A stretch of 64,000 nt of DNA from an uncultured Pelagibacteraceae bacterium (lineage in GTDB: Bacteria; Pseudomonadota; Alphaproteobacteria; Pelagibacterales; Pelagibacteraceae): positions 1-64,000 of the forward strand of contig CACNFS010000003.1 of the NCBI GenBank assembly GCA_902619835.1, given 5' to 3'. Positions 52,120-60,540 of this stretch are shown here, one piece after another. Under the pieces are notes generated by a model, which saw nothing but the letters and a program-made list of their open reading frames with translations, was not told the origin of the DNA and did not search any database. The position numbers were made by a program, and so were the translations under genes. Position 1 is the first letter of the stretch; each line of letters begins with the position of its first letter.

Positions 52120-52728
52120 ATGAAATTAGTTAAAGACACAGATAAAAGCTCCTCAAAAAAGCCTGAAGTATCTGACAAACAGGCAGAAGAGGCCTTTAAA
52201 ACTATTCTTAAATGGATAGGAGAAGATCCAAATAGGGAAGGTCTTATTGAAACACCTAAACGAGTAATCAAAGCTTTTAAGGAATATTTTAAAGGTTATC
52301 AGCAGGATGCTGCAGCAGATTTATCCAAAACTTTTGGAGATGTAGAGGGTTATGACGATATGGTAGTGGAAAAAAATATAACACTTGAAAGTCACTGCGA
52401 ACATCATATGGCACCTATAATTGGAGTAGCGCACGTTGCTTATATTCCAAACAAAAAAGTTGTAGGACTAAGCAAATTAGCAAGAACGGTGGAAATATTC
52501 TCTAAAAGACTTCAAACCCAAGAGAGGCTTACAATGCAAATTGCTAAAACCTTAATGAACTCGTTAGATGCTAAAGGAGCAGCAGTTACAATTGACGCCG
52601 CTCATCAATGTATGACTATGAGGGGGGTCAAAAAGGAGAAGGCGACAACAGTTACTAACTATTTTTTAGGTTCTTTCAGAGAAGACCTAGGTATTCAAAA
52701 TAGATATTTAAGATATATTAAAAAATAA
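52120..52728 (+). CDS. folE: GTP cyclohydrolase I
   Basis: 202 residues. Zinc site C93, H96 (SHCEHH) and C164 (AHQCMTMRG) is complete; LSKLARTVEIFSKRLQTQERLT is the conserved active-site segment. Makes dihydroneopterin triphosphate, the first step of folate synthesis. It ends exactly where the acuI-like gene begins. Confidence 0.95.
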   Translation: MKLVKDTDKSSSKKPEVSDKQAEEAFKTILKWIGEDPNREGLIETPKRVIKAFKEYFKGYQQDAAADLSKTFGDVEGYDDMVVEKNITLESHCEHHMAPIIGVAHVAYIPNKKVVGLSKLARTVEIFSKRLQTQERLTMQIAKTLMNSLDAKGAAVTIDAAHQCMTMRGVKKEKATTVTNYFLGSFREDLGIQNRYLRYIKK

Positions 52729-53730
52729 ATGTCTCAAAAATTTAAAGCTTTAGTAATAGACAATCAAAACGAAAATTTCACAAGAGAAATTAAAGAAATC
52801 GATACAACTCATCTCAAAGATGGAAATGTTTTAGTCAAAATAGACTATTCAAGTCTAAACTATAAAGATGCATTAATTTTAAATAATGGAGGCAAGATTG
52901 TAAGAAAATTTCCTTTCATCCCTGGTATAGATTTTTCAGGTACGGTAGTTGAAAGTGAAGATAGTAAATTTAAAAAAGATGATAAAGTAATTTTAACTGG
53001 ATTCAGGGTAGGGGAAGCTTACTTTGGGGGGTTTGCTCAATACGCTAAAGTTGATGCTAACTTTTTAATAAAAATACCAAAAGAGTTAGATACTCATAAG
53101 TCAATGATGCTTGGCACGGCAGGCTTTACAGCTCTTCTATGTTCTTTTGCAGTTAAAGCTAAAGAAGAATTGTTGCTAGGCGAAAAAGTAAAAGATGTTT
53201 TAGTAACTGGTGCTACGGGAGGTGTTGGAAGTATTGCAATAATGATTTTATCTAAAATGGGATATCACGTTCATGCTGCAACAGGAAAAAAGGATAAAAA
53301 TGATTATCTAAAGGGTTTAGGAGCAAAAAACATTATAGATAGAAAAGAATTTGAGGGAGAAAGTAAACTCCTAGAAAAAGGAGTTTGGGACGGAGTTGTT
53401 GACACCGTAGGTGGAGCTGCTTTAACAAAAATATTTGCACAAACAAAACCTGGCGGGATTGTTGCTGCGTGTGGAAATGCAGGAGGAATTAAAATCGACA
53501 CAAATGTAATGCCTTTTATAATAAGAGGAGTAAAATTATGGGGTATCGATTCATCTGGTTCCTCAATAAAAAGAAGAGAATTTGTTTGGGGTGAAGCAGC
53601 TAAATTGATTGATTTTTCCAAAGTTCAATCATTTACTAAAGAGCTTTCTTTTACTGAACTTTTAGATACTTACCCAAAGCTCCTTAAAGGTGATTTTTCA
53701 GGAAGAGCTATAGTAAATCCAAATAAATAA
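52729..53730 (+). CDS. acuI: Zinc-free MDR oxidoreductase, AcuI/YhdH type (acryloyl-CoA reductase)
   Basis: 333 residues. YSSLNYKDALILNNGGKIVRKFPFIPGID is the YhdH/AcuI opening; the nucleotide fold is VTGATGGVGSIAIMIL; the ending FSGRAIVNPN is typical. AcuI reduces the toxic intermediate acryloyl-CoA with NADPH, important in bacteria that degrade DMSP. A general quinone or enoyl reductase is possible. Directly downstream of folE. Confidence 0.85.
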   Translation: MSQKFKALVIDNQNENFTREIKEIDTTHLKDGNVLVKIDYSSLNYKDALILNNGGKIVRKFPFIPGIDFSGTVVESEDSKFKKDDKVILTGFRVGEAYFGGFAQYAKVDANFLIKIPKELDTHKSMMLGTAGFTALLCSFAVKAKEELLLGEKVKDVLVTGATGGVGSIAIMILSKMGYHVHAATGKKDKNDYLKGLGAKNIIDRKEFEGESKLLEKGVWDGVVDTVGGAALTKIFAQTKPGGIVAACGNAGGIKIDTNVMPFIIRGVKLWGIDSSGSSIKRREFVWGEAAKLIDFSKVQSFTKELSFTELLDTYPKLLKGDFSGRAIVNPNK

Positions 53731-53748
53731 ACTATAATCATCATAATT

Positions 53749-54639
53749 ATGGACTGGGATAAATTAAAAATTTTTCATACCGTTGCTGAGGCATCAAGTT
53801 TCACTAAAGCATCTACGATCTTAAATTTAAGCCAATCAGCTATAAGTCGCCAAATACAAGGTTTAGAGAATGATCTAAAAGTTCAGCTATTCGAACGTCA
53901 TGCGAGAGGGTTAGTTCTTACGGAAAATGGCGAATATCTTTTTAAATCAGCTCATGAAATTATTTCAAAGCTTAAAGATGTTGAGTCAAATTTAAGTGGT
54001 CAAAAAGATAAGATAAACGGAAAATTGGTTGTTACTACTGTCGTGAGTTTTGGAACTACATGGTTAACTCCAAGAATTAAAGAATTCATGGATCTTAACC
54101 CTGGTATTGAAATAGAATTAATATTTGACGATAGAGAACTTGACTTAGCTACTCGTGAAGCTGATGTAGCTATTAGGATGAGAAGACCTAAACAACTAAA
54201 TTTAATACAGAAAAAATTCGTAGACTTCAATTATCATATTTATGGTTCAAATGAATATTTAGAAAAAAATGGTTATCCAAAAACACTTAAGGATTTAGAT
54301 AAGCATAAGTTCATCACTTATGGCAAAGGCGCTCCCTCACCAGTTTATAATCCTGATTGGGTTTTAAAAGTTGGAGCAAAAGACGGAAAAAAAAGAAGAT
54401 CTTTAATGAAAGTAAATAGTGTTTATGGTTTGCTACTTGCAGTTCAAAGTGGAGTTGGTTTAGCTGCGCTTCCAGACTATATTACTTATAACATTAGTGG
54501 CATCACTAAAGTTTTACCAAACGAACCTGGTAAGCCAACGGAAACTCATTTTGTATACCCATCATCCTTAAAAAATAATGTGAGACTTATAGCTTTTAGA
54601 AATTTTTTATTTAGTAAAGTAAACGAATGGAAATTTTAA
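53749..54639 (+). CDS. LysR family transcriptional regulator
   Basis: 296 residues. N-terminal helix-turn-helix: DWDKLKIFHTVAEASSFTKAS, LNLSQSAISRQIQGLENDL, LFERHARGLVLTENG; then a LysR-type effector domain. It is 18 bases after the acuI-like gene on the same strand, so it may regulate that gene. Its 3' end overlaps rseP by 13 bases. Effector unknown. Confidence 0.9.
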   Translation: MDWDKLKIFHTVAEASSFTKASTILNLSQSAISRQIQGLENDLKVQLFERHARGLVLTENGEYLFKSAHEIISKLKDVESNLSGQKDKINGKLVVTTVVSFGTTWLTPRIKEFMDLNPGIEIELIFDDRELDLATREADVAIRMRRPKQLNLIQKKFVDFNYHIYGSNEYLEKNGYPKTLKDLDKHKFITYGKGAPSPVYNPDWVLKVGAKDGKKRRSLMKVNSVYGLLLAVQSGVGLAALPDYITYNISGITKVLPNEPGKPTETHFVYPSSLKNNVRLIAFRNFLFSKVNEWKF

Positions 54640-55745
54640 TCTCATTTATAATTCCCTTTATAATACTACTTACAGTTGTAGTATTTATCCACGAATACGG
54701 CCATTATTACTATGCTAAGAAGTATGGAGTTGGTGTTACAGATTTTTCTATAGGATTTGGTAAAGAAATATTTGGCTTTAATGACAAATCTGGAACAAGG
54801 TGGAAATTCTGCGCAATTCCTCTTGGCGGATATGTAAAATTTTTTGGCGATAGAAATGTTTTTAGTCAAGCAGAGCAAGAAGAATTATTAAAAAAATATA
54901 GCAAAGAAGATCAAGAAAAGTTATTTGTAGTAAAACCTTTATATCAAAGATCTATAATAGTAGCGGCTGGACCTTTCGCAAATTTCTTATTAGCTATATT
55001 CATTTTTACATTCATTTACATGTTTGCTGGAAAAGATTTTACTCCTGCCCAAATACAGGAGGTTCAAATAGAAAGTCCTGCAGAGGAGGCAGGTATCAAG
55101 TCAGGAGATATTATTAAATCTATAAATGGCAAAGAGGTGAATAGTATAATGGAAGTTTCTGCGTTCATAAATTCCTCTTCATCAGAGACAATTGATATCG
55201 GCATATTAAGAAATGACAGTGAAATAACATTTTCTGTAAAACCTGAGGTAATTAAAGGCGAAGACTCTTTAGGTAATAAAGCAAATAAAAAGATTATAGG
55301 TATAAAAATAGCTCCTTTAAATGACGAAATTAATAGAGAAAGATTAGGCCCGGCAACCGCTTTGCTTTATGCTTTTAAAGAGACTTGGTTTGTAATTGAT
55401 GCTTCTTGGAATTTTATTATTTCAATGTTTAAAGGCACTGGAGACACCACGCAACTTGGTGGCCCTATAAAAATAGCTAAAATCACTGGTCAAGTTGTAA
55501 AACTGGGCTTTATAGCTTTTTTAAGCATTATGGCCTATATATCGATCAGTTTAGGATTTATTAATTTGCTGCCAATACCAATGTTAGATGGCGGACACTT
55601 AATGTTTTACGCTTTTGAGAAGGTTTTAGGCAGACCTTTAACACAAAGGACACAGGAGGGATTTTTTCGAATCGGTCTTTTTTTGCTACTTTCTTTAATG
55701 TTTTTTACAACATTTAATGATTTACGAGATTTAGGCTTATTTTAA
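54627..55745 (+). CDS. rseP: Site-2 intramembrane metalloprotease RseP
   Basis: 372 residues. Zinc site HEYGH (H22, E23, H26) in the first helix, PLGGYVKFFGD, one PDZ domain (about residues 135-215, PAEEAGIKSGDIIKSINGKEV) and the second active-site segment NLLPIPMLDGGHLMFY. Cleaves membrane-bound anti-sigma factors and leftover signal peptides. Usually found with dxr and bamA; here it follows a LysR gene with a 13-base overlap. Confidence 0.92.
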   Translation: MEILISFIIPFIILLTVVVFIHEYGHYYYAKKYGVGVTDFSIGFGKEIFGFNDKSGTRWKFCAIPLGGYVKFFGDRNVFSQAEQEELLKKYSKEDQEKLFVVKPLYQRSIIVAAGPFANFLLAIFIFTFIYMFAGKDFTPAQIQEVQIESPAEEAGIKSGDIIKSINGKEVNSIMEVSAFINSSSSETIDIGILRNDSEITFSVKPEVIKGEDSLGNKANKKIIGIKIAPLNDEINRERLGPATALLYAFKETWFVIDASWNFIISMFKGTGDTTQLGGPIKIAKITGQVVKLGFIAFLSIMAYISISLGFINLLPIPMLDGGHLMFYAFEKVLGRPLTQRTQEGFFRIGLFLLLSLMFFTTFNDLRDLGLF

Positions 55746-55768
55746 GCCATTTTTTTGATTAAAAAAGT

Positions 55769-55849
55769 CAATAAAATCAACGCTTTTTGATCATACAATA
55801 TATTGTGTTGATATTTACGTGAAACACCAAAAAAATGTTGATTTTATTG
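55769..55849. promoter_or_regulatory. Inverted repeat and palindrome in the HU promoter region
   Basis: A perfect 13-base inverted repeat CAATAAAATCAAC (55769-55781) / GTTGATTTTATTG (55837-55849) flanks a 12-base palindrome ACAATATATTGT (55795-55806) and a third GTTGAT (55807-55812). The span lies 38-119 bases before the HU start codon. It could be an operator for a dimeric regulator or for HU itself. Confidence 0.5.
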
Positions 55850-55887
55850 GATTTTTATAGAGATTGGTAAATAACTAAGGGGCATAA

Positions 55888-56163
55888 ATGAATAAAAAAC
55901 AATTAGTAGCAAAAATATCGTCCACACTGGGTCAAAGCAAAGCTGACGCCGAGAGAACATTTGATTCAATTACGACTATTATTTTGGATGCTTTAAAAAA
56001 TGACGATACTGTAAAAATAGCTGGTTTTGGTACTTACAAAGTAGCTAAAAGAAAAGCTAGGGTAGGGAGAAACCCGCGAACAGGCGAGTCAATTCAAATT
56101 GCTGCATCTCAGAAAGTTAAGTTTTTACCTGCTAAAAGCTTAAAAGAAATGTTTAATAGATAA
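55888..56163 (+). CDS. hupB: DNA-binding protein HU
   Basis: 91 residues, normal length. MNKKQLVAKISSTLGQSKADAERTF opens the dimerisation part and FGTYKVAKRKARVGRNPRTGESI is the DNA-clasping beta arm. Nucleoid compaction. Ribosome site AAGGGGCATAA. Single gene between rseP and amt1 with a structured promoter region upstream and a hairpin downstream. Confidence 0.96.
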   Translation: MNKKQLVAKISSTLGQSKADAERTFDSITTIILDALKNDDTVKIAGFGTYKVAKRKARVGRNPRTGESIQIAASQKVKFLPAKSLKEMFNR

Positions 56164-56172
56164 ACGTTTTAT

Positions 56173-56208
56173 TTAGCCCTTATTTGAAAAATCTCAAATA
56201 AGGGCTAA
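56173..56208 (+). terminator. Hairpin downstream of HU
   Basis: A perfect 15-bp stem TTAGCCCTTATTTGA (56173-56187) / TCAAATAAGGGCTAA (56194-56208) with a 6-base loop, 10 bases after the HU stop. There is no T-tract after it, so it is either a non-canonical terminator or an mRNA-stabilising 3' structure. Confidence 0.65.
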
Positions 56209-56302
56209 CTACTTGCAAAAAATGCATAGCTCAAATTAAGACAATTCAATTCTTTTTCAATAGTTAAAATCCTATAACGCACGCTTAACAAGGGAGTTAG
56301 TT

Positions 56303-57595
56303 ATGAAAAAATACTTAGGATACTTTTTAGCAGGTACGACCATTTATTTTGGTTTTGCGGGTCTTGGATATGCTGAGACTACGGTGTCTGCAGAAGTACA
56401 ATACATTTTTAATACCCTATTATTTTTAATGTCAGGTTTCTTGGTCATGTGGATGGCCGCAGGTTTTGCAATGTTAGAATCAGGATTAGTAACATCAAAA
56501 TCCGTATCAGCAATCTGTGCAAAAAATATAGGTCTTTATTCAATCGCCGGAGTAATGTTCTGGTTGGTTGGTTATAATTTAGCTTACGGTATCCCAGAAG
56601 GTGGATATATAGGTTCATTCACACCATGGAGTGATAACTCATCATTAGAGACAGGATATTCTGATGGATCTGATTGGTTTTTCCAGATGGTGTTCTGTGC
56701 TACTACAATGTCAATCGTATCTGGTACGTTAGCTGAAAGAATTAAGATCTGGCCATTTTTCTTATTTGCCGCAATTTTAACTGGAATTATCTATCCAATT
56801 TCAATGGGTTGGCAGTGGGGTGGTGGATGGTTATCGGTTGCCGGTTTTTCAGACTTTGCTGGTTCAACATTAGTACATGCTGCTGGAGGAGCCGCGGCTC
56901 TTGCCGGTGCAATTGTATTAGGTGCTAGAACTGGAAGATTTTCAGGAAAAGGCGAGGCTAAACCAATGGCACCATTTGCTGCATCATCAATTCCGTTAGC
57001 TACACTAGGAGTATTTATACTTTGGTTGGGTTGGTTCGGATTTAATGGTGGATCTCAGTTAGCTTCTGGAACGTTAGAAGACGTCTCAGCAGTTGCAACA
57101 ATTTATATCAATACGAATTTAGCTGCAGGCGGTGGTGTATTAGCCGCTGCAACTGTATCAAGAGTAATTGGTGGTAAAACTGATGTAGTAATGATGCTTA
57201 ACGGTGCGATAGCCGGTCTAGTAGGTATTACTGCAGAACCATTAACACCAAGTCCATTAGCTGCAATCTTTATTGGAGCAATAGCAGGGGTACTAATGTA
57301 CTTCTCAACAAAACTATTGTTTAAAATGAAAATTGACGATGTAGTTGGTGCCATCCCAGCACACTTAGTTGCTGGTGTATGGGGTACATTAGCAGTGCCA
57401 TTTACAAATGGAGATGTTTCTTTTGGAGCACAATTCCTAGGAACTATCTCAGTAGTGGTATTCGTATTCATAGTCTCGTTTATTGTTTTCCAAGTAATCA
57501 AAAATACAATTGGATTAAGAATAAGTAAAGAAGCCGAAAGACTAGGAACTGACAAAGCAGAAGTCGGTGTAATAGCTTACGGTATAAGAGACTAA
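56303..57595 (+). CDS. amt: Ammonium transporter Amt (copy 1)
   Basis: 430 residues with a cleavable signal (about 1-25, GLGYA-ETT) and eleven hydrophobic segments. Amt signatures: MWMAAGFAMLESGLVTSKS, DFAGSTLVHAAGGAAALAGA (first pore His) and VVGAIPAHLVAGVWGTLA (second pore His). Imports ammonium. No glnK/PII gene is next to it. Strong identity with the downstream copy suggests tandem duplication. Confidence 0.95.
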   Translation: MKKYLGYFLAGTTIYFGFAGLGYAETTVSAEVQYIFNTLLFLMSGFLVMWMAAGFAMLESGLVTSKSVSAICAKNIGLYSIAGVMFWLVGYNLAYGIPEGGYIGSFTPWSDNSSLETGYSDGSDWFFQMVFCATTMSIVSGTLAERIKIWPFFLFAAILTGIIYPISMGWQWGGGWLSVAGFSDFAGSTLVHAAGGAAALAGAIVLGARTGRFSGKGEAKPMAPFAASSIPLATLGVFILWLGWFGFNGGSQLASGTLEDVSAVATIYINTNLAAGGGVLAAATVSRVIGGKTDVVMMLNGAIAGLVGITAEPLTPSPLAAIFIGAIAGVLMYFSTKLLFKMKIDDVVGAIPAHLVAGVWGTLAVPFTNGDVSFGAQFLGTISVVVFVFIVSFIVFQVIKNTIGLRISKEAERLGTDKAEVGVIAYGIRD

Positions 57596-57630
57596 TTAAA
57601 AATTCCCTCCCTCGTTAGTTGGGAAAAATT

Positions 57631-57672
57631 ATAAGGCCTAGTTCGGTTCCCCCGTCTAGGCCTTATTAGTTT
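57631..57672 (+). terminator. Intrinsic terminator after amt copy 1
   Basis: A perfect 11-bp stem ATAAGGCCTAG (57631-57641) / CTAGGCCTTAT (57656-57666) with a 14-base loop and a following TAGTTTT. The C-rich loop CGGTTCCCCC is unusual. Confidence 0.7.
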
Positions 57673-57750
57673 TACAAAGCTCGTATGCATTAAATTCATG
57701 ATTCAAATCTCTTAAATTTGATATCAAGACATCAAAAAAAAGGGGGAAAC

Positions 57751-57829
57751 ATGAAAAAAATTAACTTTCATTTTATTAGGTTGTATTTCTGCTTTACTAA
57801 TTAGCTCTCAAAGCTTCGCAGAAACTACA
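57751..57829 (+). other. Out-of-frame signal-peptide codons of amt copy 2
   Basis: ATG 57751, with a strong AGGGGGAAAC ribosome site, opens a frame that stops after 17 codons. If one A is removed from the A7 run at 57754-57760, it reads MKKLTFILLGCISALLISSQ, then SFAETT, and joins the ammonium-transporter frame: a perfect Sec signal. So the intact gene should start here, and the lesion is a one-base insertion or sequencing error. Confidence 0.8.
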
Positions 57830-59041
57830 ATGTCTCAAGAGGGACAATATATTTTTAATTCTCTAGGTTTTTATTTGGGTGGAGTATTAGTCGCCTTCAT
57901 GGCAGCAGGTTTCTGTATGCTTGAAAGTGGATTAGTGACTACAAAGAGTGTATCGACAATTGCCGCGAAAAATATAGGTAAATTCGCCATATGTTCGCTT
58001 GTATTTTTTTTAGTAGGATACAATTTAGCTTATGGAGTGCCAGAAGGTGGCTATGTAGGCTCATTTACGATTTGGACAGACTCATCTGATGCTGAAACTG
58101 GTTATTCAGGATATTCTGACTGGTTCTTTCAAACAATGTTCGTTTGTGCAACAGCATCAATAGTTTCAGGAGCAGTAGCAGAAAGAATTAAGATCTGGCC
58201 ATTCTTCATTTTTGCCGCAATCATGGCAGGTGTCATTTATCCAATTTCTATGGGTTGGCAATGGGGAGGTGGCTGGCTAGCCAGTGGTGGTTTCTCAGAT
58301 TTTGCTGGGTCAACTTTAGTACATGGATGTGGTGGAGCAGCCGCACTCGCTGGGGTAATAGTCTTAGGTGCTAGAGAGGGAAGATTTGGCAGAAAAGGAG
58401 AAAAGAAATCAATGCAACCTTTCGCTGCCTCAAGTATTCCATTAGTTACGCTCGGAACTTTTTTGCTGTGGTTTGGTTGGTTTGGCTTTAATGGATTTAG
58501 TCAACTAGCAATGGGAACTTTTGATGATGTAAATGCTATTTCCAAAATTGCAGTAAACACACATTTAGCTGGAGCAGCAGGAACTTTTACTGGCGCAGCT
58601 ATTACTAGATTAATTGGAGGCAAAACTGATATCGTAATGATGCTTAATGGCGCGTTAGCTGGTTTGGTAGCAATAACCGCAGAACCTCTAACCCCAGGGC
58701 CAATCGCAGCCATGGCCATAGGATCTATCGGAGCCATCATCATGTATTTTGGCACTAAAATGTTAGAGAGTTATGGTTTAGACGATGTAGTCGGAGCTAT
58801 TCCAGTGCATATGTTTGCTGGAATATTTGGAACACTTGTGGTTCCATTAACTAATCCAGACACATCTTTTGGGACACAATTCATAGGCACAGCATCCGTA
58901 TGTATATTTAGTTTCGTATTGTCTTGGGCTACTTTTACTGCTCTTAAGTCAACAGTTGGGCTAAGAATTAGTAAGGCAGCTGAAAAACTAGGAACTGATA
59001 AAGCTGAAGTCGGAGTGACCGCATACTCAATTAGAGACTAA
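57830..59041 (+). CDS. amt: Ammonium transporter Amt (copy 2), mature part
   Basis: 403 residues from the first in-frame ATG, lacking the signal peptide that lies upstream in another frame. Complete Amt core: AFMAAGFCMLESGLVTTKS, DFAGSTLVHGCGGAAALAG (pore His), VVGAIPVHMFAGIFGTLV (second His) and the shared ending LGTDKAEVGVTAYSIRD. Whether this start is used is doubtful, since the nearest ribosome site serves 57751. Otherwise very similar to copy 1. Confidence 0.88.
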   Translation: MSQEGQYIFNSLGFYLGGVLVAFMAAGFCMLESGLVTTKSVSTIAAKNIGKFAICSLVFFLVGYNLAYGVPEGGYVGSFTIWTDSSDAETGYSGYSDWFFQTMFVCATASIVSGAVAERIKIWPFFIFAAIMAGVIYPISMGWQWGGGWLASGGFSDFAGSTLVHGCGGAAALAGVIVLGAREGRFGRKGEKKSMQPFAASSIPLVTLGTFLLWFGWFGFNGFSQLAMGTFDDVNAISKIAVNTHLAGAAGTFTGAAITRLIGGKTDIVMMLNGALAGLVAITAEPLTPGPIAAMAIGSIGAIIMYFGTKMLESYGLDDVVGAIPVHMFAGIFGTLVVPLTNPDTSFGTQFIGTASVCIFSFVLSWATFTALKSTVGLRISKAAEKLGTDKAEVGVTAYSIRD

Positions 59042-59050
59042 AAAAATAAA

Positions 59051-59086
59051 ATAAAAGGCTCGAGAAATCGGGCCTTTTATTCTTTA
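59051..59086. terminator. Terminator between amt copy 2 and the convergent gene
   Basis: Stem ATAAAAGGCTCG (59051-59062) / CGGGCCTTTTAT (59069-59080) with one G-U pair, loop AGAAAT, followed by TCTTTATTTT. It overlaps the last codons of the minus-strand gene and can act in both directions. Confidence 0.8.
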
Positions 59087-60102
59087 TTTTCTTCCCAAAT
59101 ACGTTCCCAATCAACGTTTGGAGATAAACCGAATATTGAATTTATATTAGTAAAATGAACAGCAAGAGAAGGTATAGGCGATATACACAATTCTTTCATA
59201 TAGATTTCATGTAATGGTTTTTCAAAGGGTGCATGCTCTTTCTTACACATGCTTAGGTATTTACCCCAATATTTCTCTATAATTTTTTTACTAGTTAAAA
59301 AAGTACATAAAGTTTCTTCCACCTTTCTCCAATGATAATTATGGCCTAAAAAATTCTGAGTTTTATCTGCTTTTGTATATAAATATGGGTAATCGGCTGG
59401 ACATATAATTATTTCATTTTTAATTTGAGAGGCTATTCTTTCATATGTCAAAATCATTTCACTTATCGAGTTATGTTGATGTAAATAGTCGTCCTCTACA
59501 AAATATATTAAATCCTCACATTTTTTTGCTTCTATTAAGGACTGGTTTATATTAGCCATATTAGAGATTTGATTAGATGAGACTTCCTGGCCTCTTTCAT
59601 TTATTTTTTCAATTTCATTCTCAAATTTAGAAACATCTAAATTGATTAAATCATAATTTGTTCCAAAATTTTTAAAAATTGTATCTATTTTTTCTAAATT
59701 TTCTTGAGAGGAATCATGATCAATAACTTTAAAACTGATTTTTATTTTTTTAAGTTGAGGGTTTGCTTTTATAGAATTTAATAATGATCTAATAGTCCTT
59801 AGAGTGTATTCAATTTTTTCTTTTTCAAATAATCTAGATTTATTTTGTGTTAACATATTCACGCTTGTACACGTTCTAATAATTATATCTAATGCCTTAA
59901 CCGGCCTAGTGATTTTCACTTTTCCTAGGGGGAGGTTAATTGAACTTTTGCCTATCAAGCTTAATTCATCGTTAATCCTCTTATCAACAGTTACTACTTC
60001 AAATGTATTTTGATCAATTATTTCAAAACCTAATTTTCTACATAATTTAATAAAGATTTTTTTTAAAAAACTTGAATTATTTGAGCTGCGAATATTTTTC
60101 AT
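59077..60102 (-). CDS. Putative glycosyltransferase-like protein
   Basis: 341 residues. The DLIYFVEDDYLHQHN segment resembles a GT-A DxD-type metal/nucleotide-sugar site, preceded by IIIRTCTSVNMLTQN and a KIKISFKVIDHDSS strand as in family-2-like transferases. A basic N-terminus and no signal peptide. No specific family recognised; a capsule or lipopolysaccharide role is possible. Stands alone between amt copy 2 and a rhodanese gene. Confidence 0.55.
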   Translation of the reverse strand: MKNIRSSNNSSFLKKIFIKLCRKLGFEIIDQNTFEVVTVDKRINDELSLIGKSSINLPLGKVKITRPVKALDIIIRTCTSVNMLTQNKSRLFEKEKIEYTLRTIRSLLNSIKANPQLKKIKISFKVIDHDSSQENLEKIDTIFKNFGTNYDLINLDVSKFENEIEKINERGQEVSSNQISNMANINQSLIEAKKCEDLIYFVEDDYLHQHNSISEMILTYERIASQIKNEIIICPADYPYLYTKADKTQNFLGHNYHWRKVEETLCTFLTSKKIIEKYWGKYLSMCKKEHAPFEKPLHEIYMKELCISPIPSLAVHFTNINSIFGLSPNVDWERIWEENKE

Positions 60103-60140
60103 ACTAGTAAAATATATATAATAGTTTAATTATTTGATCT

Positions 60141-60539
60141 ATGAGTATTAAATCTTCACAAAAATTAGTTCAGGAAGCTAATGAAAATATTGAAACATTA
60201 AGTGCGAATGAAGTTAAGAGCTTGGTAGAAAAAGACGAAATTACTCTAATTGACGTAAGGGATATTAGAGAACTATGGAAGGAGGGAACTATAGAGAATT
60301 CAAAACATATACCGAGGGGGATGCTAGAATTTTGGCTAGATCCAAATAGCTCTTACTATCAGGAGAATAAGATAAAAGATTTAAAAAAGATGGTTTTATT
60401 TTGCGCTTTGGGATTTAGATCTGCTTTAGCTACAAAAGCTTTAGTTGATATGGGTTTTAAGAATGTTGCTAATGCAAGTGGTGGATTTGATGCGTTAAAA
60501 AACGCTGGACTAAGAGTAGTTCAAAAAGAAAAAAAATAA
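60141..60539 (+). CDS. Rhodanese-like sulfurtransferase domain protein
   Basis: 132 residues, one rhodanese domain: LIDVRDIRELWKEGTIENSKHIPRGMLEFWLDP and the active loop LFCALGFRS with its catalytic Cys. Moves sulfane sulfur to thiophilic acceptors. Divergent from the glycosyltransferase-like gene and convergent with the HCCA-isomerase-type gene (1 base between stops). Confidence 0.92.
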   Translation: MSIKSSQKLVQEANENIETLSANEVKSLVEKDEITLIDVRDIRELWKEGTIENSKHIPRGMLEFWLDPNSSYYQENKIKDLKKMVLFCALGFRSALATKALVDMGFKNVANASGGFDALKNAGLRVVQKEKK

Positions 60540-60540
60540 T

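Noticed and set aside
52017-52271. Minus-strand frame over the folE start
   Set aside because: It is antisense to clearly conserved folE codons and overlaps the hisI start region.
57103-57555. 150-codon minus-strand frame inside amt copy 1
   Set aside because: It mirrors conserved Amt codons; the composition is a reverse-strand artefact, with a similar frame inside amt copy 2.
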